A DNA stretch of 64,000 bases, taken from positions 1 to 64,000 of the forward strand of contig NZ_CAUFUE010000002.1 in assembly GCF_959029255.1 (NCBI RefSeq), read 5' to 3'. The DNA comes from an uncultured Bacteroides sp. (GTDB lineage: Bacteria > Bacteroidota > Bacteroidia > Bacteroidales > Bacteroidaceae). The stretch's first letter is position 1; every line of letters starts with the position of its first letter. Positions 27,165-37,095 of the stretch are shown one piece after another. A program made the translations under genes and the position numbers. Under the pieces are notes generated by a model. It saw only the letters and a list, made by a program, of their open reading frames with translations, was not told the origin of the DNA and searched no databases.

Positions 27165-29099
27165 TTACCATCCCGGATTTTGTGTCAGTCCATATCCTTT
27201 ATTGACTTCAGAAGTCGGGAAAGCAGAAAGATACCACTTCGGGCTGAAATTACTCCACCATGCACGAGACGGGTTGCTCAGAACGAAAGGTTCATATCTG
27301 AACTCGGAAGGATAAGGATATGCTCCCGAATTACCATCTGTTCCCGACCATGGCTTATTGCCACTTCCATCGTTACGGTAAATCTTCAATCCGTGGAGCT
27401 TCTTTTGGAATAAATCCGCACGTTTATAACGAATCATATCGAACAAACGAACGTCCTCAAAACCTAATTCACAAGCCCGCTCGCGAAGGATTTCTTCCAA
27501 TAATGCTTTAGCGTCTGTCTTCAAAGACTTGCCGGGATTGCATTCTGCCAAATCCCCCAATCCTACACGTTGGCGTACCACATTAACCTGTGCAATAGCT
27601 CCTGATAAATCATTTTTAGCCTGTAACAATGCTTCCGCATAGATTAGATATATCTCCGACAAGCGCAAATAAGGCCATTGCAAATAAGTTCCTTTGAAAC
27701 TATTTTTACCTTCTTTCCAGAATTTGTAAAGACGGAAACCGGTAGCGGTTTTGTTAGTTTCCTTTTCCGTATCATTGATATTATCACGGCCGCCCAGCCA
27801 TAATTCAGCGCCACGCCCGTCGAAAGAAGCTCCATTAACCAAAATCGTTTCGTATAAACGAGGATCACGTATGGGTTTATTTCTATCATTATTCTCAAAG
27901 AAAGGCTGAGCCCCGTCAGCAAGATATGTCTCTGTAAACGGTTTACCATCACTCATCGGAAACATTTCCATGAATTCCAATGTAGGAGTATACCCACGGT
28001 TATTGGGCCAATTCTGCTCCGATTCATTGAGGTCACCCCAATAATGCCACCATTCACCTCCGTATTGCCCTGTTATACGGGTAGAAATCAACAATTCCGT
28101 ATTGTTTTCGCGAAGGAAGTAAGCTCTATTGAATGCATCACGATAGTCCTTACAAGTCGTACCATTTGCTTGTATCAATGCATAGTTACCTTCATTCTTC
28201 AGCTCGGTAAAGAAATTTTCACAGGCCGTCAAACATTCAGTCCATAGTTCGGACTTATATCCTCCATACCATACTTGCAGATTATTTACAGCATCTTGAG
28301 GAGGCTCTTTACAATAAGGTTCACTATCATTAAATAGAGGGCTTGCAGCAAATACCAGGATTTTACACTTCAACCCCATAGCCGCAGCTTTTGTGAAACG
28401 CCCCTGCCAATTGGCTTCATCCGTACCCAAACTCCAGGGAAGTACCGAAGCTGCTTCATCCAACAGACCGGTCATAAACTTAACCGTTTCATCAACAGTG
28501 CCACGAGGTATTTCATAAACTGCCTCAACACCATAAGTTCCTCTTACAATGGGTAGTCCTCCAAAATGACGGAAAAGGTCAAAATAACGAGAAGCTATGA
28601 TTACTTTCGCTTCAGCAGCCAATCGTTTTTTTTCATCCTGATCCATGTCAGGAACCCGTTCTACATTTTCAATAAACATCCACGCAGCGCGGATAGCCGG
28701 CCAGCAATCTTCCTTCACATAACCAAAACGCGTATCATCTCCTCCCTCACTTGCAGCTGTATAAGAGCCCGGATAATAATAACGGTTAAGACCATCCCAT
28801 GAATTATGGCTATGATAACAATCCGAGAGAGCCTCGAACACGCCTGTATTCATTTTAGCGGTGACTTGTCCCCAATTATAGGGTAAACCAAAATATAATT
28901 GGCTATAAGTTCTCCACAAGAATGCTCGTGCGTAATCCGCTTTACCAAATATAGAATCTTGGTTCAAATCATTTGTCGTAGGGGGTTTCTCCAAGAAACT
29001 ATCTCCGAATTTTATTTCATCAACACATGATGCAGAAAGAATTGATACTCCTACAAATGCGGCTATAAACCATTTAGTCAAATGTTTCATAATTTTCAT
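27165..29099 (-). CDS. SusD-family outer-membrane glycan-binding lipoprotein (pair 1)
   Basis: A 644-residue lipoprotein (LSASCVDE, Cys25); an ATG three codons later (MKHLTKW) is an equally good start. SusD features include YARAFLWRTYSQLYFGLPYN, AEAKVIIASRYFDLFRHFGG and GLPIVRGT, then LRLSEIYLIYAEALLQAKND and LREILRERACELGFEDVRLF in the RagB/SusD domain, ending LTQNPGW. It is larger than the second SusD and differs clearly from it, so the two pairs probably take different oligosaccharides of the same polymer. It pairs with the SusC encoded 42 bases upstream. Confidence 0.93.
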   Translation of the reverse strand: MKIMKHLTKWFIAAFVGVSILSASCVDEIKFGDSFLEKPPTTNDLNQDSIFGKADYARAFLWRTYSQLYFGLPYNWGQVTAKMNTGVFEALSDCYHSHNSWDGLNRYYYPGSYTAASEGGDDTRFGYVKEDCWPAIRAAWMFIENVERVPDMDQDEKKRLAAEAKVIIASRYFDLFRHFGGLPIVRGTYGVEAVYEIPRGTVDETVKFMTGLLDEAASVLPWSLGTDEANWQGRFTKAAAMGLKCKILVFAASPLFNDSEPYCKEPPQDAVNNLQVWYGGYKSELWTECLTACENFFTELKNEGNYALIQANGTTCKDYRDAFNRAYFLRENNTELLISTRITGQYGGEWWHYWGDLNESEQNWPNNRGYTPTLEFMEMFPMSDGKPFTETYLADGAQPFFENNDRNKPIRDPRLYETILVNGASFDGRGAELWLGGRDNINDTEKETNKTATGFRLYKFWKEGKNSFKGTYLQWPYLRLSEIYLIYAEALLQAKNDLSGAIAQVNVVRQRVGLGDLAECNPGKSLKTDAKALLEEILRERACELGFEDVRLFDMIRYKRADLFQKKLHGLKIYRNDGSGNKPWSGTDGNSGAYPYPSEFRYEPFVLSNPSRAWWSNFSPKWYLSAFPTSEVNKGYGLTQNPGW

Positions 29100-29141
29100 T
29101 CTTAAGTTTTAGTTCTTAAGTTAGTTTTAAATTAAAGGTTA

Positions 29142-32100
29142 TCAAAAGCCTAACTTCAAACCGATATTAAATACACGGGTTAATGGATAGTTAGGACGGC
29201 TACTTTGACGAGATTCGGGGTCTCCCCAATCAAATCCGGTAAAAGTCAGTAAGTTATAACCATTCACATAAATACGACAATTGCTCATTTTCAGTTTTCT
29301 CATAAACGGAAAATCAAAATTATAACCAATCTCGACATTCTTCAAGCGGAGATAGCTGGCATTTATTAAATACAAATCAGTTCCCCGATAGTTATTAGAT
29401 GCACTGGAATTGGAAGCACGAGGGAATTTGGCTGTAAAGGAATCTTCGGGTGAGCGCCACGTATTCTCATATTGATATAACAGCAATGCCTTACTATTGG
29501 TATCTCCCAACGGGCGTCTAAATTCATCCAGCATTCGGTCTACATTCCAAGCACCTGTCCACTGCATTGAGAAATCAAAGTTTTTCCAACTGAAACCCAC
29601 ATTCAAACCCGCTGTATATTCAGGGATATCGGTAAAACCGATGTCACGTGTAGCGTCATCCCCATCGAGTTTTCCATCCTTATTCAAATCGACATATACG
29701 GCATCACCCGGTTGCAAGGTTATTCCATGATTTGCAATAGGCACTCCGAACTCGCTTTGATAACGGGCATCCGCCGTCTCATCATAAAATCCCCAGAACT
29801 TATAGAGAGAACGCGAACCGATACGACGCCCTGTTTCATACATCCAAGGCTCATTCTGGTTTATTTCGTTCTTAAAAATAATTTTGTTGCGAGCAAATGA
29901 CAAGTTGAAATTGGCCCAGTAACGGAAGTTATCGTTCAGTTGTTCATTCCACTTCATCTGCAATTCGAAACCTTTATTTTCCGTTTTACCTACATTCACT
30001 ACGGGAAGCGTCATACCTAAAATACTGGGCAAATAATCAGGTGTAACCAGGATGTCCCGGCGTTTTTCAATAAAGTAATCGGCAGATATATTTAAACGCT
30101 CATTAAAGGTGCTAAAATCTATACCGTAATTCTGCTTTATAGCTGTTTCCCATTTCGCATCCGGATTAGATTGACTAGACTCCCATGCCCCCGGCTTTTT
30201 ATTGTTTACATTCTGTCCAAAGAAATAGCCATCCCCGCTTCCATAGCTATACTTGCCGGGGATATACAGGAAGCGGTTACTACCCATTTTGTCATTACCA
30301 ACCATACCGACTGCCGCACGAACCTTAAAATAATTTACGGCTTTCTTCAAAGGGGCGAAAAAGGGTTCTTCACTCATTACCCAACCTATAGAACCTGCCG
30401 GGAAAAAGCCATAACGATTTCCGGGAGCAAAGTTCTCTGAACCATTATAACCTGCATTAAATTCTGCCATATAGCGGGTTTTCCAATCGTAAGTTACACG
30501 ACCCACAATACCGACATATCCCGAAGGGATATAATCATAAGTACCTCCCGGATAGTATTTCTTGGATTGATTATAAAGTAATAATGCACTTACATTATGG
30601 TCACCGAATTTGCGATTGTAATTCAGCGCTAATTCCATATACCAATCGCGCGCTTTTCCATAGTCACCCTCTCGGTAGCTTGTCTGACTGTCTGAACCAC
30701 TTTTACGGAAAGATACCGCACCTTTTTCGTCAATAATCGGAGTATAGCTTGCTTTTGAAGAACTTGCAATCTTTGTAGTAGAATAACTTGAATTATAAGC
30801 ACCTTTCAACTTGATGGAAAGTCCTTTAGTGATAAAATCCAGTTTCTGATCAAGCATCATATCCAGATTTAAGTTATTGGTTGTCAAAGTGCGAAAACCC
30901 ATCCCATAATAAGCATTCAATCCATCAACCATATTCAAATTAAGATACTCTTGATTCGATACCACCCGGTTACCATTCACAATACCGGCACCCGCAAATG
31001 GGACAGCCCAATAAAGGTGACGGAATAATTGATCCTGACTTTCACCTGACTCCGGCGTACGTTTTGAATCTATTCGACCACCAATGTTAACAGATAACAA
31101 GGTCGTTTTAGTAATATCAAAATCAAGGTTAGCACGGTAGTTATATCGCTTGTAATTGAAATTAAAGTCATCACTCATATTGAGCTGTTTAAACATACCA
31201 TCCTGGGTAAACAAACCCGCAGATACGAAATAGCGCATATTACCCGTTCCACCTGAGATATTTACATTATGCTGTGACTGAAATGCAGCCTTATTCATGC
31301 AATAATCAATCCAGTTGATATCCGGATAAAGCAAAGGATTGGTATGATCACGGAATGCTATCAACTGATCTTCCGAGAAAGTTGGAGCCGCGCCATCATT
31401 CACCATCATCATATTATAGTATGATGCATACTGATAAGAATTGGCGAATTCCAATTCCTTAGTACGCACATTTACACCGGCAGATGTAGAAAATGAGATT
31501 TTAGCTTTACCTTCCGCACCTCGTTTAGTGGTAATCAAAATTACACCGTTAGCGCCTCGTACACCGAATACAGCAGTTGCAGATGCATCTTTCAAAACTG
31601 TTACACTTTCAATCTCATTCGGGTCAATCTGCGACATGTCACGTTCCACACCATCAACCTGTATCAGCGGTTTAGCATCTTGCCAGGTGGCGATACCGCG
31701 TACATAGATATCCGCTGCATCAGCACCCGGTTCACCCGAATACTGCACAGACGAAATACCCGTCACTTGCCCCGAAAGAATGTTAGAGATGGAACCGGCA
31801 GGCGTCTTCAACAAATCATCTCCCTTCATAGAAGAGATAGCACCCGTAATAGATACCTTCTTCTGCACACCGTAAGCTACAACTTCTACTTCACCCAGCA
31901 TCTGGGCATCTTCTTCTAATACTATATTTAGACTAATACCTTTTTTAATAGGAACAATCTGTTCCTTATAACCTATAAAACTGATTTGTAACTTACTCCC
32001 CGCAGGGACATTTAACGCAAAATTACCGTCAATATCGGTAATCACCCCGGTAGTTGAACCAACCACCATTACATTTGCACCGATAATCGGCTCGCCATTC

Positions 32101-32303
32101 GGATCTTTCACCGTACCTGTCACTTTCACGGTGTTTTGCTGAACAGCGTCCGGAAGAGCTTTTTCCTCACTGTACCCCTTCAAAGGTACCGACAAAAACA
32201 AAAGGAATAAAATCACCGTAAACAACATCTGATTTTTAACTCCACATTTGCCTCGTCTGGAAGTTTTCTGTTTTCCCATTAGCAAAAAATTAAGATTAAA
32301 CAT
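29142..32303 (-). CDS. SusC-family TonB-dependent transporter (pair 1)
   Basis: A 1053-residue outer-membrane transporter. A hydrophobic signal segment lies at about 26-45 (MLFTVILFLLFLSVPLKGYS); an in-frame ATG at 32279 (MGKQKTSRRG) is an alternative start. The regulatory domain reads VTGTVKDPNGEPIIGANVMV, the TonB box region EVEVVAYGVQKK, and the plug PLIQVDGVERDM and KDASATAVFGVRGANGVILI; the barrel ends RVFNIGLKLGF. It is first gene of the operon running to 17891, with a TAnnTTTG box about 40 bases upstream. It should respond to the HTCS at 44639, now separated from it by the peptide cluster. Confidence 0.93.
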   Translation of the reverse strand: MFNLNFLLMGKQKTSRRGKCGVKNQMLFTVILFLLFLSVPLKGYSEEKALPDAVQQNTVKVTGTVKDPNGEPIIGANVMVVGSTTGVITDIDGNFALNVPAGSKLQISFIGYKEQIVPIKKGISLNIVLEEDAQMLGEVEVVAYGVQKKVSITGAISSMKGDDLLKTPAGSISNILSGQVTGISSVQYSGEPGADAADIYVRGIATWQDAKPLIQVDGVERDMSQIDPNEIESVTVLKDASATAVFGVRGANGVILITTKRGAEGKAKISFSTSAGVNVRTKELEFANSYQYASYYNMMMVNDGAAPTFSEDQLIAFRDHTNPLLYPDINWIDYCMNKAAFQSQHNVNISGGTGNMRYFVSAGLFTQDGMFKQLNMSDDFNFNYKRYNYRANLDFDITKTTLLSVNIGGRIDSKRTPESGESQDQLFRHLYWAVPFAGAGIVNGNRVVSNQEYLNLNMVDGLNAYYGMGFRTLTTNNLNLDMMLDQKLDFITKGLSIKLKGAYNSSYSTTKIASSSKASYTPIIDEKGAVSFRKSGSDSQTSYREGDYGKARDWYMELALNYNRKFGDHNVSALLLYNQSKKYYPGGTYDYIPSGYVGIVGRVTYDWKTRYMAEFNAGYNGSENFAPGNRYGFFPAGSIGWVMSEEPFFAPLKKAVNYFKVRAAVGMVGNDKMGSNRFLYIPGKYSYGSGDGYFFGQNVNNKKPGAWESSQSNPDAKWETAIKQNYGIDFSTFNERLNISADYFIEKRRDILVTPDYLPSILGMTLPVVNVGKTENKGFELQMKWNEQLNDNFRYWANFNLSFARNKIIFKNEINQNEPWMYETGRRIGSRSLYKFWGFYDETADARYQSEFGVPIANHGITLQPGDAVYVDLNKDGKLDGDDATRDIGFTDIPEYTAGLNVGFSWKNFDFSMQWTGAWNVDRMLDEFRRPLGDTNSKALLLYQYENTWRSPEDSFTAKFPRASNSSASNNYRGTDLYLINASYLRLKNVEIGYNFDFPFMRKLKMSNCRIYVNGYNLLTFTGFDWGDPESRQSSRPNYPLTRVFNIGLKLGF

Positions 32304-32341
32304 TTAATTCTTTATATTATCACTTTTTGTGATTATGGGAG

Positions 32342-32349
32342 CAAAAGTA
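32342..32349 (-). promoter_or_regulatory. Candidate -7 box of the susC-led operon
   Basis: Read on the minus strand, TACTTTTG fits the TAnnTTTG consensus and is identical to the box upstream of the GH35 gene. It lies about 40 bases before the susC start. A small inverted repeat (ATCAC TTTTT GTGAT, 32319-32333) lies just downstream of it near the expected transcript start. Confidence 0.55.
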
Positions 32350-32471
32350 AGTTAATAGATATGTAGAAAACTCGAAAATAAGCTTTAAAGGGTAGAATTA
32401 TAGTTCACATCGTTAATTGACATATAATTCTACCTATAACTATATTCGGTAATTAAAACTATAACAGGGCT

Positions 32472-33788
32472 TTAGCGATTATTTCCAAAACCTTCAATCA
32501 ACATCTTCTTTACAGGCAAAAATATTCTTTCAAGAAATGACATATCCTCTGTTACTATATCAGCCTGCCCACACATATCCGGATAATAAAGCAGTTCTTT
32601 CTTATAAGATGTACGCAATCCTTCCGGCAAGTCAACTTCTACAGTGTAGTAATATAGCCCTTCTTGATTTATAGACGGCACTTTTGATATATTAGAAATT
32701 TTACCTCTTACTATACCAAACTCATTATCCGGGAAATTGTCTAAATGTAGATTGACCTTTTGACCTACTTTTACTTTTCCAGAACGCATAACAGGCAAAA
32801 ATATCTTCGCTATCAAATTCCCGCTATCCACAGGAACTATGTAAAACACTTCTTCGCCTACTATTACATTCTGATTCTCGGCCCAATAATTATTAAATGT
32901 AAGCTTTCCACAAACAGGTGCTATCAAAACATAATTCAACTCCCAATTCCGTATATTATTCAATAATTGCGTTCTCCAAGTATCGATATTTACTATATAA
33001 TTATTATCCTTTTCCCTAAATGTATTCTCCGAATCAATGAATTCCTCCTCAATTTCCACTATTTGCATTCTTGAGCTCTGAATAATGCTATTGATATTTT
33101 CCAATGATAGAAACCCATTTAAATACTCTTTTTGAGCAATATCATATTCTTCAGAGGATAGCAATTTTTTCTGGTATAAAATAGAATCACGCAGAAAGAT
33201 ATTTGCATTCAACTTATTTTGATGGGCTATAATATCTTTCTGCCTTTCAAGCGCACCTATATAAGAATGTAATTTTTCAGAGCGTTTTCTGACCATTGAC
33301 AACTTATCTCTTGCATATTCAGATTGTATGTAAACCTGAAATTCGGAGAGCATTCGATAGAAAGTAGAATAACTTTCTTGCAATTCCCCTAACTTTAAAT
33401 TTTTCTTTGGCAACTCAGAAATAGAATCCAAATGAAAAGAAAAGTGCTTCAAATATTCTTTAAGATATATCATATCTTCCACATTTGCGGGATTTTGTAT
33501 AACAGCCAAATAGGTTCCTTTCTCTACATATTGATTATCATCTACATAAATACGGCTTAATACACCTGAAACATTTGCTTTAATCCGTGCCGGAGGAGTC
33601 GTACCGGTAAGAATTGCAGATGCCGTAATTGTATCAGGATATTTAAACATAGCTGAACCAATGATAAAAAGGACTATAATAAATAAAATCATACTTAATC
33701 CAATACGAAGTACCCATGAGGGAGTTTTACCTAAAAAAGTCTGAACCTCCTCACAACTCAACTCTATCTTCTGCTCTTGATTTTCCAT
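32472..33788 (-). CDS. HlyD-type membrane-fusion protein for peptide export
   Basis: A 438-residue adaptor protein: one transmembrane helix (about 30-52, IGLSMILFIIVLFIIGSAMF), a beta-barrel/lipoyl part starting PARIKANVSGVLSRIYVDDN, a long helical hairpin (about 95-265) and the returning lipoyl and barrel segment APVCGKLTFNNYWAENQNVI. This is the periplasmic link between an inner-membrane ABC exporter and the outer membrane. It follows the C39-ABC gene with almost no gap and is the last gene of the peptide cluster. No TolC-like outer-membrane partner is encoded nearby. I chose the ATG giving MENQEQKIEL; GTG five codons upstream is possible. Confidence 0.88.
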   Translation of the reverse strand: MENQEQKIELSCEEVQTFLGKTPSWVLRIGLSMILFIIVLFIIGSAMFKYPDTITASAILTGTTPPARIKANVSGVLSRIYVDDNQYVEKGTYLAVIQNPANVEDMIYLKEYLKHFSFHLDSISELPKKNLKLGELQESYSTFYRMLSEFQVYIQSEYARDKLSMVRKRSEKLHSYIGALERQKDIIAHQNKLNANIFLRDSILYQKKLLSSEEYDIAQKEYLNGFLSLENINSIIQSSRMQIVEIEEEFIDSENTFREKDNNYIVNIDTWRTQLLNNIRNWELNYVLIAPVCGKLTFNNYWAENQNVIVGEEVFYIVPVDSGNLIAKIFLPVMRSGKVKVGQKVNLHLDNFPDNEFGIVRGKISNISKVPSINQEGLYYYTVEVDLPEGLRTSYKKELLYYPDMCGQADIVTEDMSFLERIFLPVKKMLIEGFGNNR

Positions 33789-33792
33789 AAAT

Positions 33793-36024
33793 CTACGCAC
33801 CAAGTTCCAATTGGTCTTGTATTAAAGAATAATATATGCCTCTTTTCCCTATCAATTCCTCATGCCTACCTTCTTCCACAATTACACCATTACGCATTAC
33901 AATTATGTTATCTGCATTCTTCACCGTACTAAGCCTGTGAGCAACAATTACGACAGTTTTTCCCTCATAAAAGGAAGTCAAATTACCCATTATCTTTTTT
34001 TCATTCATGCTATCCAAAGAGTTAGTAGCTTCGTCAAAAAATATATAATCGGGATTTTTGTATACGGCACGTGCTATCAACAATCTCTGCCTCTGCCCCT
34101 GACTTAACCCGTTTCCTTCCATACCTATTTTTGTATTATACTTTAAAGGTAACGATTCTATAAAGTCATGAATATTTGCTATTGTTGCCGCATAAAGCAG
34201 ACGATCTTTATCAATCATATCATCCTCAGGCGCTATATTTCGGGCGATTGTGTCCGAAAATATAAAACTATCCTGCAACACAGCTCCAACTTTGCGTCTC
34301 CATAAATGCGGATTTATTTCTCCTATCGGCACATCAGAGATATGTATACATCCTTTCTGCGGTGTATAAAAGCCTAATAACAACTTTACAATGGTCGTCT
34401 TTCCACTACCGCTTTCTCCGACAATGGCCGTAACCTTATTCTGCGGAATGGAAAGAGTGACATTTTTCAACACAAAATCCCTGTCAGACCCGCTATAACT
34501 AAACGAGACATTTTTGATTGCTAAACTCTTATCATCTGGTAATATATTCAATTTTCCAGAAACCGCAGTCTCTTCATCTTCCTTATTATGAATTTCATTC
34601 AATCGCTCCAAGCTGATTTTTGCATCCTGAAATGAATGTGCCAATCCTATGATTTGACTGATAGGGCCCGACAATTGTCCCAAGATATAACTAATAGCCA
34701 CCATTACCCCTAATGAAAACTCGCCCTCTATCACATACTTTGCTGACAAATAAGACAGTAAAATGGAAGTAGCTTGCGTAAAAAATAAAGAGCCAATGCT
34801 CTGTATTTGCTCTAACGTAACCCCTTTGATACTGATTCTGAACAAATTCACCTGTATTCTTTCCCACTTCCAACGATATTGTTTCTCACAGTTGTTCAAC
34901 TTAATATCCTGCATTCCTGCTATCAAGCCATACAAATTACCTTGCTCCGCTGCAGCTTGTGTAAATCTTTTATAATCTAATTTACGTCTGTACCTCATGA
35001 ATAGCATTATCCATATTACATTACAGATATTTCCAGCTAGGAAAATTGACAAAATAGTCATATTGTAATACGCCATAATAATGGTAAATATGACAAAATT
35101 AAAAAGAGAAAATACTACACTGAAAGGGGTATTTATCAGAAATGATTCTATCCGGTCATGATCGCCAATTCGTTGCAGAATATCTCCAATGTTTTTAGTA
35201 TCAAAGAAACGAATAGGCAATTTCATCAACTTGCGTAGAAAATCTGAGATTAGAGATATATTTAGCTTTGTATTCATATAAAGTGATATCCAACTCTCGA
35301 TAAACCCTACGACAGTCATCGTTAATGTAATCACTAATTGAGCAATTAATATCAGCGTAACAAAGTTCAAATTGTTATTTCCGATTCCCTGGTCAATTAC
35401 TGATTGAGTAAGAAACGGAGTTACCAACGAAATGAGACAGGATATCAGCATACCAGCTCCCAACTGCAACAGTTGAGATTTATAAGGTAGGAGATAATGC
35501 CCAAAGAAGCTTAATGTTCGAGGCTCGGGTTGCTCAATGCTTTCGCTGTTGTAAGTATAAAATTCAGGCGATGGTTCCAACAGCAGTGCCGTTCCCATAT
35601 TCTGCCCTTTGCTTCGGGTACTGAGCCAACACTTCAAAAATTCCCTCTCATTCAGCGTATATTTTTCGCCTGCGGGATCTGCTATTTTAAATTTATATTT
35701 CTTCCTCTTATTACCCCATACGAATTCCCTCTCTATATCATAACAAACAACAAAATGATTCTGGTTCCAATGCAAAATACAAGGAAGCGGCGCTTCCTGA
35801 ATTAATTGCCTAAGGCTACAACGAGTATTAATAGAGCGAAATCCTATGTGTTCTGCTGCATCGCTAATACCAAGCATGGACACTCCCAAACGAGTAATAA
35901 AACACTGTTCGCGCAAGTACTGCAAACTATATTTTCGCCCGTAATAGCGTGCAATCATACGAAGACAAGTCGGTCCACAATCCATTGAGTCAAGCTGATT
36001 GTAAAGAGGAAAGTTCCTTATCAT
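33793..36024 (-). CDS. Peptidase C39 ABC exporter (leader-cleaving peptide transporter)
   Basis: A 743-residue protein with all three parts of a peptidase-containing ABC transporter. C39 peptidase at 1-130: Cys16 in DSMDCGPTCL, His90 in WNQNHFVV and Asp116 in IADPAGE. Transmembrane exporter domain at about 160-450 with six helices. ATPase at about 490-740: Walker A GESGSGKTT, signature LSQGQRQRLLIARAVY, Walker B DYIFFDEATNSLD. Such proteins cut a leader after a double glycine and export the mature peptide. The 87-residue peptide encoded at 37096 carries a matching leader and is the obvious substrate. Confidence 0.95.
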   Translation of the reverse strand: MIRNFPLYNQLDSMDCGPTCLRMIARYYGRKYSLQYLREQCFITRLGVSMLGISDAAEHIGFRSINTRCSLRQLIQEAPLPCILHWNQNHFVVCYDIEREFVWGNKRKKYKFKIADPAGEKYTLNEREFLKCWLSTRSKGQNMGTALLLEPSPEFYTYNSESIEQPEPRTLSFFGHYLLPYKSQLLQLGAGMLISCLISLVTPFLTQSVIDQGIGNNNLNFVTLILIAQLVITLTMTVVGFIESWISLYMNTKLNISLISDFLRKLMKLPIRFFDTKNIGDILQRIGDHDRIESFLINTPFSVVFSLFNFVIFTIIMAYYNMTILSIFLAGNICNVIWIMLFMRYRRKLDYKRFTQAAAEQGNLYGLIAGMQDIKLNNCEKQYRWKWERIQVNLFRISIKGVTLEQIQSIGSLFFTQATSILLSYLSAKYVIEGEFSLGVMVAISYILGQLSGPISQIIGLAHSFQDAKISLERLNEIHNKEDEETAVSGKLNILPDDKSLAIKNVSFSYSGSDRDFVLKNVTLSIPQNKVTAIVGESGSGKTTIVKLLLGFYTPQKGCIHISDVPIGEINPHLWRRKVGAVLQDSFIFSDTIARNIAPEDDMIDKDRLLYAATIANIHDFIESLPLKYNTKIGMEGNGLSQGQRQRLLIARAVYKNPDYIFFDEATNSLDSMNEKKIMGNLTSFYEGKTVVIVAHRLSTVKNADNIIVMRNGVIVEEGRHEELIGKRGIYYSLIQDQLELGA

Positions 36025-36027
36025 AAG

Positions 36028-36954
36028 TTATTCTTGAATGTATTTTGTTTTGTCATTTAATTGCATTATAAAATCAAAATCACGGCAAAAAATTCCATTA
36101 TAGTATTCTTTTTCCTCTATCAGTTTTTGCCTGCATTTTCCAAACTCCTCTACCCAAGCATTAACCTGTTCTTTATCTATCTTTTTTCTCAACTCTCGTA
36201 AAAAAATCCTTTTATATTCCTCATTATAAAATAATTCTACAATCATGAGTTGGTTCAAATAATAGTTGGACAATGAAACGGTATAGGGGGCTTTACCCTC
36301 TTCCCGAAAAATATGTCCAAATTTCACATCTTTCAGGACTTTGCATTTACCACCACTTAACCATACCTTTAAACTAATAAGCTGTTCTTCAAATCCATAA
36401 GATTCCAAGCCTTTTAATCCTTTCAAATATAGCCAGTATCTTTTATGACCAGCATATGAAGCTCCTAACACACAAGGAATTTCAAAGCTTTCTTCCCCTT
36501 CCTTTTCTAAATGATTCCATTTTGCATCAAGGGTGAGCAAATCTATAAATGCACCATATCCAACTACATTATTACAAACTCTACCATTTTGATCTAAAGA
36601 GAGTGTAGAACAACACAATAGCAGATTTTCTTCTTTATCCAATTCATGTACAATCCGAGATATCCAATCCTCTTGATAAACTCTCATGTGAGCATCAATC
36701 AATAAAAAATATTTTGTGGAACATAAAGACACTCCTTCATTTCTGGAGGAGGCTGTTCCTTTCCTGACTGCATGTTCCACATATTCAGCATCAAAATAAT
36801 CAGCTATTTCTCTATAGTCATATCCGTCTGTAGAGCCATCGTTTATTAATATTATATCGAAAGGAACATTTGTAGAGTTTTTAAAACTCTCAATGGTTTT
36901 GTATACCTCAGCACCTTCATTTAAAAAGGTTACTATTAAAGTTAATTCATTCAT
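36028..36954 (-). CDS. Glycosyltransferase resembling polypeptide GalNAc-transferases (GT2/GT27-like)
   Basis: A 308-residue GT-A-fold enzyme starting LTLIVTFLNEGAEVYKTIES, with ILINDGSTD at 36-44. Three segments resemble eukaryotic polypeptide N-acetylgalactosaminyltransferases more than ordinary GT2 enzymes. These are a metal site LLIDAHMRV with Asp87-Ala-His89 where the GalNAc-transferases have DxH; YGFEEQLISLKVWLSGG (186-202), like their GGENLEISFRIWxCGG; and FGHIFREEGKAPYT (212-225), like their VGHVFR...PYT. It has no lectin domain. It lies between the precursor gene and the exporter. I infer that it starts O-glycosylation of the peptide, probably on the Thr/Ser-rich part. The sugar donor is not proven. 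Confidence 0.8.
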   Translation of the reverse strand: MNELTLIVTFLNEGAEVYKTIESFKNSTNVPFDIILINDGSTDGYDYREIADYFDAEYVEHAVRKGTASSRNEGVSLCSTKYFLLIDAHMRVYQEDWISRIVHELDKEENLLLCCSTLSLDQNGRVCNNVVGYGAFIDLLTLDAKWNHLEKEGEESFEIPCVLGASYAGHKRYWLYLKGLKGLESYGFEEQLISLKVWLSGGKCKVLKDVKFGHIFREEGKAPYTVSLSNYYLNQLMIVELFYNEEYKRIFLRELRKKIDKEQVNAWVEEFGKCRQKLIEEKEYYNGIFCRDFDFIMQLNDKTKYIQE

Positions 36955-37044
36955 TATACCCTAAATTCTTATGTAAAGAATGACAATTCTGCGATTACAA
37001 ATAATATGCGTACTTATCAAAATATTTACTTCGCTATATCTAGC

Positions 37045-37081
37045 CTTACCAAGCATATTCTAAAAGAACATGCTTGGTAAG
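37045..37081 (-). repeat. Hairpin directly after the precursor-peptide gene
   Basis: Left arm CTTACCAAGCATATTCT and right arm AGAACATGCTTGGTAAG pair over 17 bases with one mismatch and a 3-base loop. It starts 15 bases past the stop of the peptide gene. On the minus strand an A-run precedes it but no U-run follows, so it may act as a partial terminator or as an mRNA 3'-end stabiliser that keeps peptide mRNA more abundant than the downstream export genes. Confidence 0.7.
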
Positions 37082-37095
37082 ACTAAACTTTTTTT

